64,000 nt of DNA from Gnetum montanum (lineage: Eukaryota; Streptophyta; Gnetopsida; Gnetales; Gnetaceae): contig MNCI01006799.1 of NCBI GenBank assembly GCA_015680685.1, forward strand, positions 143,585 to 207,584. The letters are read 5' to 3'. The first letter of the stretch is position 1. Every line of letters begins with the position of its first letter. The position numbers were made by a program, and so were the translations under genes. This document shows, piece by piece, positions 1 to 10,935 of the stretch. The notes under the pieces were generated by a model. The model saw only the letters and a list, made by a program, of their open reading frames with translations. It did no database searches and was not told where the DNA came from.

Positions 1-496
1 TTTGCACACAAAACCAAAAACTTAAAACTTTATTGAGAAAAAATAAAGAATAAGTTAGAGAAATATGTACAAATGGTACTTGAGTGGGCAATAGGAGGGT
101 TCACTTAGGTGGGGATTTAGGGTCTTTTGAAGTCGATGCAGTCAACTCCATGAGCTAGATATCCTGCCACTCTTGATGTTATCAAATCTCTAGTGCTGCT
201 ACTCCAAATATGTGATGTTTTTCACTACTGAGGAATGAGAAAATTTGGATGCTAGATTGCTCCATGCTAGGGTTTGGAAATCCAAGAAGTTTTGCATTGA
301 CACCAAAAATCCACAAGTGTTAGGGTGATAATGCTTCAATGTTAGGGTTCAAGAGAATGTAAATGTGGGAGATTGCAAGAGCCCTTGAGTGCTCGAGGAT
401 GTGCCAAGTGTGGAATTATTACTTGGACAAATGTATGTATTCTTAATGTATTCAAGAGTCAAAAAAGTGGAACTTATAAATGGTGTTTGGGACTAG

Positions 497-504
497 TTTT
501 TATA
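497..504 (-). promoter_or_regulatory. LTR TATA box, E1 3' LTR
   Basis: On the element strand this reads TATAAAAA inside CCTATAAAAA. The equivalent position of the other LTR (20480-20487) has the same sequence, so the motif is conserved between the two LTRs, as expected for the U3 promoter. Confidence 0.55.
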
Positions 505-886
505 GGTTTTGGACCATGAATGATGCTGCAAAATGGCTACCAAATTGCTACAAATTTCTACCTTGTTTAGGTGAGATGGGTGCTTGAATTTGGGGGGTTA
601 CCATATATAGTAAGTGCCTCCCCCATGATCATTTTGTTTACTATAAATAGTAATGAGGGCACACCTTCCACGTTGGAGATGAATCTTGCACGCTAAGCTC
701 TTCACCATGCTTGCTGAAGTGGCTAGTCAATGTTGGAGTGCATGAAGTGTTGAAATTTGGCTATTGTGGCTTTCATGCTTAGGGAGGGATGCAATTTACA
801 CATTGGGGGTGGAGTCTCCACACTAGGGGGAAACTTCCATGTTAAGGGGGAAAGGTTTCCAAGTTGATCATGCAATTTCCATGTTT

Positions 887-936
887 GGGGTGGTGGGGGG
901 GGGTGGGGGTGGGGGGTGGTGTGGTGTGGGAAACCC
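887..936 (+). repeat. G-rich low-complexity run (G-quadruplex candidate)
   Basis: Runs of four to nine G separated by single T or TGGT fill this stretch. The homologous position in the other LTR of E1 is where the assembly gap at 20673 begins, so this run probably caused the gap. Four or more G-tracts of at least three G are visible. Confidence 0.75.
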
Positions 937-1734
937 CCCACCTCTCCACACTAGGGGGTAGGTGAGATTTACCCCCTTGTAGGTTTTTTCAATGTAGAAA
1001 AATGTATACCCTCCATAAAACCCATTAAATTGTCATTTTTAGCATTTCAAAAGGCATTTTTGAGCCTATCAAATCCAAATATAGATACTAGGTGACTTTT
1101 TTCACTTGGGGAATGAGGATTTTTCTACTTATAATTCATTTTTTAGCCTCAAAAGCATAAAGTATGTGAAATTGCCCACTATGGGTTACAATCTTCATCT
1201 TTATAATGAAATTTTACCTTACGTGTGATGTTTAAAAATGTCGATGGCTGGAACACCGAGAGGTCGATGAGCGTGCAACCTAACCCTGAATCTATGTGAG
1301 GGCCGTGCTAGAAAATGGAAATGAGGTGCCTTGAACGGTCTGGTCGATTAGATAGGGACTTACATGATGTTGGAATGACTGTATGTAAGAAGGGTTTGTA
1401 CTGTGTTATGCGCAGACATCGAGACTGGCTAAGCCAGAGCATAGTAGGGTGCCCTAGCCTAAAAACAATGATGTGAACGTGTAAATATGTATGAAAAAGT
1501 GAGAAAATACAAGTGTTATGCTAAATACCAAAGATAAATGGTTGAGAAATGCAACAAAATTTGAGAATAGAAGTACCCCACCCCAAAAGAGGGAGGGTAG
1601 CTAATTCCAAATAGGGTCTTAAAAGGTACACAATGTACAATAAGTGTAGTGGGAGCGTAGTGATAGCCTTTGTGGTGTCGGGCCATGAATTTTGGTGCTC
1701 ATAGTGATGAACTATGCTTGGTAGGTTGGTCACC

Positions 1735-1955
1735 ATGGTGTACCATGTGATGTTCTGCAGGGCTACAATAGGGCTGTGGTGTACCGTGTAGTGCAAGATT
1801 GCAATGGGATCGTGGTGTACTGTGTGGTGCAGGGCTGCAACGGGGTCATAGTGTATTGTGTGGTGCAAGGTTGCAACGGGGTCACAATGTACTGTGTGGT
1901 GTAGGGTTGCAATGGGGTCATGGTGTATTGTATGGTGCAAAGCTGCCTCTCTGCC
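1735..1955. repeat. 36-bp tandem repeat, about 5-6 copies
   Basis: Exact 36-base steps start at 1776, 1812, 1848, 1884 and 1920, each beginning with a variant of gtggtgtactgtgtggtgc and ending in ggggtc. A longer degenerate unit precedes them. Because 36 is a multiple of three, long open frames appear on both strands here; they are artefacts of the repeat. Confidence 0.92.
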
Positions 1956-2289
1956 GGTGTGGTGTGCTCTGTGTCTCGTTCGCCCATGGAGCTAAGTGCC
2001 AACATGCCAAAGTGACAAATGCCAAATGAAAGTGCTAACTACCCCACTTATAAAAAATGGAAGTCCATCCCCCTAAAAAATTAGGGAACATGGGTATTTA
2101 TAGGGCTAGGGTTAGCCCAAAACGTAGATTGGGTGCCACATGGCAGTGTGGTAGGTGGGACCATGAGAAAAAACTCAAAAAAATTTCCAAGTCTAGAGGT
2201 GACTAGAAAAATTTTAAAAATTTTCTAAGTTTGGCCGCTACACTCGTCCCATGTTACGTGCGAGACTTGAGACACTCCTTGGGAATAGG

Positions 2290-2960
2290 GTGTAACATAG
2301 ACACTTAGAAGAATCTTGTGAAGATTGTAATCCTTGTTCTTGCTATGCTAGCTATGCTCTGGAGCATAGCAAGAGGGGTAGCCTTAGGAGTTAGAAAACC
2401 TACCAAATGCCTCTTCCATGCTTAGCTAGCTTGATAGCTTTTGGCTTGACACTTAGGAAAAACTTGTCATTGAAAAGTGTGCTACGCTGGCTATGCTCTA
2501 TAGCATAGTAGGGGCAATGGGAGCATATATAATAGTTAAAAAATTCTACAAAACTAGCCATTTGTGTGTTGGCTATGCTTGCCACGCACTAGAGCGTAAT
2601 AGCTATAGTGTCAAGTGTAACAACTACAGTGTCATTGTAGAGTGTAATAGCTACAGTGTTGAGCATAGCAAAACACTTAGAACAATTTTTGCAGCTATTG
2701 TTGACACTTAGAAAATTTTTCAAAACATGCCTTCATGCATACTACACTGGCTACGCTAGGGAGTGTAGCACCAACACTTAGAGAAAAATTTGCTAAGTTT
2801 TGACAGTTACAAAAATTTGTAGAAAATGCCATTGTTTTGACACTTAGAAAAATTTTGCAACTAGAGTTGACTACACTCAACACTTAGAAAAATTTGGGCA
2901 AAGTGCCACCATTTTGACACTTAGCCAAATTTGTAGTCAAGATGTCGAGACTCGAAATTT
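2290..2960. repeat. Interspersed short repeats (acacttagaaaaattt and gctatgctc/gagcatagc)
   Basis: The phrase acacttagaaaaattt recurs about eight times (near 2301, 2446, 2668, 2703, 2776, 2840, 2881 and 2918). It alternates with short palindromes of the form GCTATGCTC...GAGCATAGC (near 2346, 2490, 2573 and 2750). Spacing is irregular. No coding potential is seen. Confidence 0.7.
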
Positions 2961-3041
2961 TGATGTGTCTCGTCAAGTTTCATGAGGTGAAAGCTACATG
3001 ATTAGAATTAGCTATAACATGAAAATTTTTGTGGTGTTTCA

Positions 3042-3056
3042 ATGGCCCCTCTTTGT
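3042..3056 (-). other. Polypurine tract of E1
   Basis: On the element strand it reads ACAAAGAGGGGCCAT directly before the LTR start TGAAAC. Element A has ACAAAGAGGGATCAA before its second LTR (50536). The purine core AAAGAGGG is identical in the two. This is the usual plus-strand priming site of LTR elements. Confidence 0.8.
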
Positions 3057-3169
3057 TGGTGTCTAGAGGATTAACCTGAGAGGCACTGACAAAGAATACA
3101 AAACATCACTGCATATTACAATGCTACAATGCATATAGGCCACATGAGAATCAAACTATCTAGGTCATC

Positions 3170-3262
3170 AAAGTTGCTAGTTTAAGGCCATGATGGGCCA
3201 TGGTAATAGTTAAAGGCCTTGGCAGGTTGTGTTGCCAGTTTAAGGTTGTAGTGGACTATTGA
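3170..3262 (-). repeat. AAACTAG-type motif cluster, after integrase (E1)
   Basis: Three degenerate units read on the element strand as ...CTTAAACTGGCAAC, ...CTTTAACTATTACC and ...CCTTAAACTAGCAAC, each with a preceding GGCC or CCAC word. The same kind of cluster follows integrase in A (48990) and B (62407). Confidence 0.7.
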
Positions 3263-3291
3263 AAGCAGGCTTGTTTGTTGATGATTGTCGA

Positions 3292-4510
3292 CTACATGTA
3301 ATATGGCTTTAGATAGGAATGATTGATCAGATTGGCTAGCTCATTCTCATCCATGTTGGCTATTCTAAATGGATCATTTTCATAGGCTTTGGTGACAAGC
3401 ATGGGCCCTTTCTAGTTAGTTGAGAATTTTTCCGCATGCTTGTAGATAGCTTTGAGGACCAAGTCACCTTCTTTGATCTTGCATATGGTCAAGTTATGGT
3501 GATGCTGCTACATCTAGCTCTCTTGATAGTGTTCAATGTGAGTACGTGCTTGAATATGTTGTTCCTTCATCGAGTTCATGACCGTTTTCTACAACTCCTT
3601 ATTCTGCTCATCATTGATGAAGTTGGTCAAGGCCATTCAAAGTGATGGCACCTACAACTCAAGAGGTAAAATAGCTTTAGAAAAATAAACCAAGCTATAA
3701 GGGATCATACAAATTACTATGTGATAGGTTGTTCTGTATGCCCATAGTGCATGGACAAGTCACTCATGCCATTTGTGTTTACTGTTGAGCATATTTTTGA
3801 GCAAGTTAATGATGGCTTTGTTGTTGGCTTCTACTTATCTATTGGCTTGAGGGTAATAAGGTGATCAAAAAAAACATTTAATCCCTAGGTTATGACAGAA
3901 ATCTTTCATTTCATGGTTACTAAAGTGTGGTCCATTATTTGTAACTATGATCATTGGTATGCGAAAACAAGTTACAATGTTATCTAAGATGAATTTGTAG
4001 ACTTGCTTAGATGTAGTCTTCCTTAGGGGAATAGCCTCAACCCACTTTGTAAAGTATTTGGTTGTGATAATAATGAAGATATGTCTTGTGGAAGACTTAG
4101 GTGTTATGGATCCAATGATATCCAACCCTCATTGTTGAAATGACCATGTTATTTGAGTGGCATGGAACTCAGTTGGTGATACATATATAAGGTTGCTATA
4201 TCATTAGCATGTGTCACACTGCTTAACCTTATGTAGGTAGTCATTTTGTATATGGCACCAATAGTAGCCTAATCATCTAATCTTAGCGGCCAGAGCTCTA
4301 GGTCCTATATGTCTTCCACAAACATGCTTGTGAACCTCCTCTAGGATTATTCTAGCTTCAATTTTATCTAAGCACTTTAGGAGTATGCCATCATAGGATT
4401 GTTGACATAATGTGTTATCATCTACGATGATATACTTCTTCAATTGCTTGTGTACAACATCCTTCTGAGTAGTAGTCAGGCCTTGTGAGGATTTACCATG
4501 CATAAGGTAA
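3292..4510 (-). pseudogene. pol: Integrase region of E1 pol
   Basis: Reading leftwards there is an H2C2-type zinc-binding segment near 4330-4270 (HKHVCGRHIG...), the core domain near 4125-3800 with the first catalytic Asp in LDIIGS, a WVEAIPL stretch typical of gypsy integrases, and the glutamate in VEANNK. The frame ends in ...LKPYYM-stop at 3292, matching LKWYYV-stop in element A. The second catalytic position (3937-3939) encodes Asn (TNNG) instead of the canonical Asp. No chromodomain follows, as in the Tat and Athila branches. Several stops and at least one frameshift are present, so it cannot make an active enzyme. Confidence 0.85.
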
Positions 4511-4529
4511 AAATTGATATCATGATACT

Positions 4530-5530
4530 ACTCCTTGGGAGGAGTAGTATGAACAACAACTATAAAGGTAGCCTCAGTGTCTTGTGTAATAGGAGTAGCA
4601 TAGTCCATAGTTAAGGTGGGCAACTTACTAAACACATCTAGTGTTACATCAAGGGCTAGCATTGCAATCATGTTGGCTATGGCTTTCTCATTTTGGGGTA
4701 TGTGTTGGATATCAACATCTATTAATTGTTGTAACAAGTACTTTTCTAGGTCATAGTATGGTTGTAAGTGTTTAACTTTATATGCATAGACTTTGGTTAC
4801 TTAGTTAACTACTCGTTATGAATTGCCTTTATTGCTAAGCATTTAATTCCTAGGTCATGAGCTACCATCATCCCTCTAATCAAACCCTTGTGCTCCACTA
4901 TGTTGTTGGTACATGAAAACTCAAAACGATAGGCAAAGGATTGGATTTCACTAAATGGGAATGTTATGATGGTAGCGACACTGGTCCCATGGGTAGTTGA
5001 AGATTTGTCAAAGTGCATGATTGCTTCATAACACTCAAACACTTGGCTAACTGTGTTAATATACTCATTAGGGAATTTAGGATCTATGGTTTCTTGGTCA
5101 TCAACACATGAAGTTGTGAGCTGTGTGGCTATAGCTTGACCTTTTGTTGAGGATTGAGAGATGTAATGAAGATCAAACTTTGCAGTTATTGCTCTCCATT
5201 GGGCTATATGGCTACTTTTGTACATGTCGGTAGTTATGGCTTTGAGTATGTTATCCTTGCAAATGAGGTTGACTTGGCTTCTAAAGAGGTTGTGTCTTCA
5301 CTTCTTCAAAGAGAAGACTAGTGTTAGACAATACTTCTCCACTTCAGTGTATTGAGCCTCGTGAGTAACTAATGCATGGGTAAGGAAGTATACATGCATT
5401 TCTTCTCCATTACATTTTTGAGAGAGTAGAGAGGAAATGGATGTGTTGGAGATGGCAAGGTAAATGTAAAATGGTTGGCCCTCTTGTGGAGGATGGACTA
5501 TTGACAATTGTATCAATTCTTGCTTAATGT
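4530..5530 (-). pseudogene. pol: RNase H plus archaeal-type second RNase H of E1 pol
   Basis: The 5516-5298 segment (FYIYLAIS..., VEKYCLTLVFSLKK) is the RNase H normally fused to gypsy RT. Further along, 5225-4809 contains HFDKSS, then NNIVEHKGLIRG, then IKAIHN, aligning with YFDGAS, NRVEYEGLLRG and GDSQLVIN of element A. That second domain is the archaeal-type RNase H known from Tat-lineage elements. The first acidic residue is kept but the GAS context is degraded. Stops separate the pieces. Confidence 0.8.
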
Positions 5531-5539
5531 TTTCAAAGG

Positions 5540-6790
5540 CCTCTTAGCATTGAGTCATCCACTCATAGTGAACTCCTTGCTTAAGAAAATGTTGCATGGG
5601 TTGTAACTTATCTATAAGCCTAGCGATAAACCTACGAATAAACTATAATTTACCTTGTAATCCCTAAAGCTCTTTAAGGTTGGTAGGTGCTGCTAATTTG
5701 GATATGGCCTTAACCTTATTAGGATCGATACGTATCCCTGCTTTAGATACTACAAAGCCAAGCATCTTACCAATATTGACACCAAAGACACACTTCTTAG
5801 GATTGAGCCTAAGCTCATATTTGAGGCATCATTTAAGCACATGATCTAGGTCATTAGAATGGTCATTGGATATTTTTAACCTAATGACTATATCATCTAT
5901 GTAATTGTTAGGTAAACCTAACATGTAATCATTGAATATATAGGTCATGGCTTGTTGATAGGTCGCTCTAGCATTTTGAAGGCTAAATGACATCATAGTA
6001 TCGCAGAAGGTACTCCATGACATCATAAAGGTTATGCTAAGTTGATGCTTTAGGTTGATCCTAATTTGGTTATATCCTAAGAATCCATCTATAAAGGACA
6101 ATAGGCATGTCTAACCATAGTATCGATAAGTTAATCAATACCAAGCAAAGGAAGTCATCTTTGATAGTTGCTTTATTTAGTTCTTAAAAATTAATTCAAA
6201 TACGAATGCTCCTATTTTTCTTAGAAACTACCACTATGTTGGACACCCATTTTGTGTAATCAACAACCCTAATGAAACCATCTTGGTAGAGCTTTGATAT
6301 TTCATCATGAATTGCCAAAGCCGAATTAGATCTAATTTTATGCACTTTTTACTTAACTACTCTAATGCTAGGGCCAAGTATGATGTTGTGTTGGACTAAA
6401 TGTGGGTCTAGCCCTAGCATGTCTTAATATGACCAAGCAAAGACCTTAATTTTGCTTTGTAGGACCTTGGTGATGTCTTGAGCATATTGAGGTTCTAGTG
6501 AGAAACTTAGTTTAAGGGTTTTCTCCTCACCATTGTGTATTGTGACAGGAACCTCAACTAGAGAGTCTTTGGTTATGTCCCCTGCTTCTAAGTCAAGGGT
6601 TTTGACTAGGTATTTAGGTTGTTCTAGAGGTTTCTCTATTGAGACTATGTGGTCTACTAGAGTCTCAAGCTTAAGATCTAGGTGATCAGGCTCAATACAT
6701 CATTCAACATCATCATGAGATCCATGTAGATGCAAAGGTAAATGGATTTGCTCCCAGGTACTCATACTTTGATCTTAGATGTCAACCAAA
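5540..6790 (-). pseudogene. pol: Reverse transcriptase of E1 pol
   Basis: From high to low coordinates: an upstream AWSY.DMLGLDP segment near 6440-6380, the WVSNIVVVSKKN block near 6250-6190, SFIDGFLGYNQIRIN at about 6100, and the catalytic YIDD at 5892-5903. Palm and thumb continue to about 5540. Order and wording match the RT of elements A and B. Homology to A/B begins at a shared GGAGCAAA word near 6755, just after the spacer. Multiple in-frame stops are present. Confidence 0.88.
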
Positions 6791-7004
6791 TGCATATTAA
6801 GTGGCACTTGGGTAAAAGTGAGTAAATAATGCTAAAATGCTATAAAATTATGCAAACACATGTAAATATAATGCATTCAAGGCCATCCAAGGTCATCAAT
6901 GTGGTAAGGACAATTCAACAAAGTGCAATAGAGGTCAAAAAAATGTCAAATAAAGGTCAAACAAGGGAAACATAAGAGATAAGGCAACATGGTCAAAAAA
7001 TATC

Positions 7005-7095
7005 ATAATTTTGCTAGTTTTAGGCATTAGCTGCTTATGATGCTAGTTTAGAGTCTTGGAAGACTATGATGCTAGTTTAAGGCCTTAGTGGGCCA
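7005..7095 (-). repeat. AAACTAG-type motif cluster, before RT (E1)
   Basis: Three units of tgctagttt-aggc-tta...gggcca appear on the plus strand, and a fourth, looser one lies near 7360. On the element strand they read TGGCCCACTAAGGCCTTAAACTAGCA. They mark the spacer border next to RT. Elements A (45325) and B (58755) have a cluster at the same place. Confidence 0.75.
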
Positions 7096-7449
7096 GGGTC
7101 ACATGGTGTCAAACAATGGTTAGGAAAGGTTAAAACCCACTATTTGATACCATTCAAAGGCTAAAAAAAGACAAATAAAGCTATAATAAGGCAAGTAAAG
7201 AACACGCAAGGCTGTATAAAGGCCATAGAAGGTCAACAAGGTTAACAATGTAATACAAGTCCAAAAACAAGCCAAAACACTATGTAATAAGGCAAAAATC
7301 AAGCAAAATAGGCTATATATGGTCAAAGTTGACCAATATAGGTTAAAAAATGATTTAGTTTTGTCAATTTTAGGCCTTAACAGGCCATGTTTTGAGGCTA
7401 CAAGGCTATTAGGTGAGTTCAAGCATCAATCAGGGTTATTTCGTGGTTG

Positions 7450-10400
7450 TTTAGACCTAAAAATCAAGTGTTTTTAGGCTTCCATGTTGGGTTGGGCATG
7501 GAAACCAAGGAAAATAGGTTTTAGGATGCTCAAAGGTCCAAAATTGAGGTTCCAGGACCTTCCTAAGGCAGCACAAGGTTAGATTCATCAAAATTAGATA
7601 CTCTAGAGGTCTGTAAAGGACAAAAAGTAGATTCTGGAGCCTTTCCCCTATTTCCATGTAGGCTAGCATGGAAGAAAGGGGACTCAACATGGAAAAGTAA
7701 AACCTTATCCAAAACAGGAGCAAATGAGGTCAAACAAGCAGCTGGAACCTAGATCTGGAAGTTATGCATCCCTTAGCTTTATTTTTTGATAGTTTGAGTT
7801 TATTTTAAGTGGCAAAACATGTTGAAATGAATTTTCCCCTTTTTTCCATGTTGAGCATAGTATCCACAGTGTGGAAGAATGGGGGAACACTTGTTTCATG
7901 AATTTAGGATGGTTTAAGAGCATATTGACTAGGTTTCCATGCCCCTAGGGCTATAGACCTTGATTTTGCAAGTTTTTGGCTAATTGTGAGAATGTTTGAA
8001 GGTTGTTTAGGGGTACTTAAGGTCTTCCCCCCTATTTCCACACTAGGGGAGCTACTCCAGTGTGGAAAATTGGGGGAAATGGATTTTTGAGGTCAAAATA
8101 AGATCAGACAAGTCAAATCTCAAGGCTATGGAATCCTAGGCTTCCTCGATGTACATCTTGGGCTTCTGGGAGTGTCATCGTTTTACCATAAGCGGAAAAG
8201 TAGCTTTCCCCTTTGCTTCCATGCTGCCTAGCATGGAAGGGATCTCCTATAGCATGAATGAAGTAAGAATCATAGATTTAGGCCAATTTGAGTCACAATT
8301 GACTATGCATGTTAACTTCCAAAGTTGCTAGGGCTAAGGGCTATGTCTCCATATCAACATTTGGCAATTTTGAGTACTCCCAAGTGGTTTTTGAGCTTTC
8401 CCCCCATTTTTCCATGTCGGGGCTAGGGGGCTCAACATGGAAGACTAGGGGGAACCACTTTTTGACCATCTAGGATCAATTTTTTGAGGTTTCAATGCTC
8501 CAATGACTACTGACAGGGTTCTAGAGTGCTTGTAAGGCCATTTGATGTCATTATAAGATGTTTAGGAGCTCCAAATGAGTCTCCCCCTCATTTTCCATGT
8601 TAGCCAACGTGCAAGAAGGGATCCCCAATGTGGAAGAACTGTACATCCTAGATCTGGGCTAGTTTTGACCTTAATCGCTTGTGCATGTGTGCTTCTAGGG
8701 TTGTCAAAGTCAAGGATTAGGGTTTGAGCTTAAGTTTGGCTAGTTTAGAGTTTCTGTAGATGGTTTTTGAGTTTTTCCCTCTTTTTCTATGTTGGGGACA
8801 ATATGCCCAACATGGAAAACTAGGAGAAAATAATGTTTTGTAATTTTGTATCATTTTTGATCATGCATGTACATCTCCAAGGTTGCTAATGTCGATTGTT
8901 AATGCCTAGTGTCAAAATTTGGTGATTTCAATGATTATGAAGTGATTTTTGATGTTTCCCCCATTTTTACATGCTTAGCATGGAAGATTAGGGGGAAATG
9001 TTTTCTAGCTATTCATGGTTGATTTTGATAGGCTTGTGGATCTTAGGATGTGCAAATAAGGTTCTAGGACACACATAGGGATTTCCAATGTTTGTTCAAG
9101 GTCTCTAAAGACTATTTTGAGGTTCCCCCAAATTTTTCACCTTTCTTCCACACTGGGTAGTGTGGAAGAAGTGATTCCCAGCATTGAGGAACTAGGGAAC
9201 CCTTCTTTTACCATTTTCTACCATTTCTAGCTATGCATGCGAGCTTTTAAGGTAGCTAGTGTCGATTGCTAATATCCAATGTCAAAATTTGGTCATTTCA
9301 AGGGTCATTAGGTAATTTTTGAGCTTCACCCCTTTTTCCACATTGGGGCTTCCATACTTAGTGTGGAATATTAGGGGAAATGGTTTTTTAGCTTTTCATG
9401 ATGAATTTTGACTATGCATGAGTGTCTACAGGGTTGCTGGCATTGGCTATTAATGTCTAAATTAAAAATTTGGTCATTTTAATGGTTGTGAGAGGGTTTT
9501 CAGGCTTCCCTCCTACATCCATGCTGAGGGTAGGATTCTCAACATTTATGGGGTTCTCCTTAGCATTTAGAACCCAAGGGAATAAGTTTTTGTCATTTTA
9601 GGTGACTTCCAGAAGTTTGCTGGCTTCCAAAAGGATTTGGATTACTTCCAAAAGTTAAACTACATGCAAACTTCAATAGTTTTGGCTTCCCCCCTTCTAT
9701 TCACATTGGGATTGGGATGCTCAATGTGGAAGAGGTCCCCCCTAACTAAGAAAATTAGATCTAGGCTAGATCAATAGCCAATCAACCATGCATGTTAGCC
9801 TTAGGGTTGCAAGTGTTGATGGTCAATACTAGGTGCAAAGATTTGACAATTTGGAGGCTTCTAAGTATCTCATGTAGTTTTCCACCTTTCTTCCATGCTA
9901 GGCATGAAATCCCTAGCATGGATGAGAGGAGGATGTAAGTTTTATGCCTTATTTGACCACTTTTGAGGTTTATGAAAGCTCCAAAGGGTTCCAGTAGGGT
10001 CTAAGGATCACTAGGCTTTGAAAAATGGATACTAGGCAATTGATTTAGGTCATTTTGGCTTACCCCCATCAATCCACATTGGGAATGAGATGCATAGTAT
10101 GGATGAAGCCTTCCCTAGCATGGAAAAATAAAATCACCAAGTTTCAACTAGTATCGACTAGGTTTGGTGATGTTGTGGGATTGCTGAAGATGCTTGGAGG
10201 GGTTCTAGGTCATGTGGGGCCCAATTTGAGAAAAAACTTGGGATAGATGGGTATTGGAGGTAAGAATAGGTGTTACCTCCATTGTTCCACATTGGGCAAT
10301 GTTTCTTCAAAGTGGAAACCCAAGTTGTCCCATTTTGGTAGTGTTTCACCCTTTTTTTAGGATCCCAGTGTTGAAAAAGGCATGTTCAAGTTACTAAAAA

Positions 10401-10520
10401 TGGCAAAGAACTATGTTTTAATGCTTTTGTGAAATGGGAGGCATGTATCCACGTTGGGCATGCCATCCCTAGTGTGGATGCATGGGAGTTAAGGTTGAAA
10501 CATTATTTTAATTGTCAAAA
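7450..10520. repeat. Diverged ~185-bp tandem array, about 17 units
   Basis: A C-rich/G-rich hairpin-like core (ccccc-tttttccatgttgggg ... ccaacatggaa-actaggggg) recurs near 7480, 7645, 7840, 8030, 8215, 8400, 8590, 8780, 8960, 9135, 9325, 9510, 9695, 9885, 10070, 10280 and 10445, steps of about 165-210 bases. Between cores a second shared phrase recurs (gactatgcatg...ctagggttgc...gtgtcaaaatttgg). Units are strongly diverged, so the array is old. The same ccatgttgggg/cacactaggggg words occur in the E1 LTR (780-960). It lies directly upstream of the antisense gene. No coding potential is seen. Confidence 0.85.
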
Positions 10521-10935
10521 GTGAACAAAACTCAATGTTGATGCAGTTTTTTTTGGATAGGAGGAAAGGCATATGGTGGGGTTCACAATCCTAAAATTGT
10601 AAAATTTGAAAAGTGAAGCCATTTTCCATCAATCTTATCATTGAAGAAAGTTTTTTCCCTTTGCACTTTAGTGCACTTGGAGTTATGGTGCACTGAATTA
10701 GCAACAAGGGTTTAGAGGTGGGCATTTAGGTTTAGATATAGTTTTTAATGCTAAATCTTGTAAATTTTCAATCATAATTATCATTCTTACAAACTACACA
10801 TTGGAGGAGAGCTTTGGTAGGGATTTTTGTTGCAGAGGCAATTTATTCTTAGCGTGGAAGCCTCCCACCTTCCTTCCACATAGTGTAGAACCTTCGTCCT
10901 CTTAATCTTCAAACTCTCTCAGTGTTGAGCCTGCC
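10521..10935 (+). other. 5' flank of the antisense gene
   Basis: This segment joins the repeat array to the first candidate exon. It contains one last degenerate array core near 10850-10890 and a pyrimidine-rich stretch just before the ATG at 10936. No clear TATA box is assigned. Confidence 0.35.

Larger units (their letters stand above)
1219..2972. repeat. 1.75-kb block present in one E1 LTR only
   Basis: The flanking LTR sequence (...aattttacc before, tcaagtttcatgagg after) is continuous in the right LTR at 21052/21053 but interrupted here. The block holds the 36-bp tandem repeat and the interspersed motif described separately. No terminal inverted repeats or target duplication are evident. 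It is either an insertion here or a deletion from the other LTR. I do not recognise it. Confidence 0.7.
1..3041 (-). repeat. 3' LTR of E1 (truncated by window edge)
   Basis: The block shares long collinear stretches with 20040-21121: the segment around gtcaactccatgagct (left about 147, right about 20117), the Tccac/cattggg motifs, and the terminal stretch ending at ...gtgtttca (3041 and 21121). It is immediately followed by a pyrimidine run that is a polypurine tract on the element strand, which fixes the inner border. It is about 3 kb against about 1.1 kb for its partner, mainly because of 1219-2972. Confidence 0.82.

Noticed and set aside
1521-2029. Long open frames on both strands with His- or Gly-rich 12-residue repeats
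   Set aside because: They are produced by the 36-bp tandem repeat, whose length is a multiple of three; no start context or homology.
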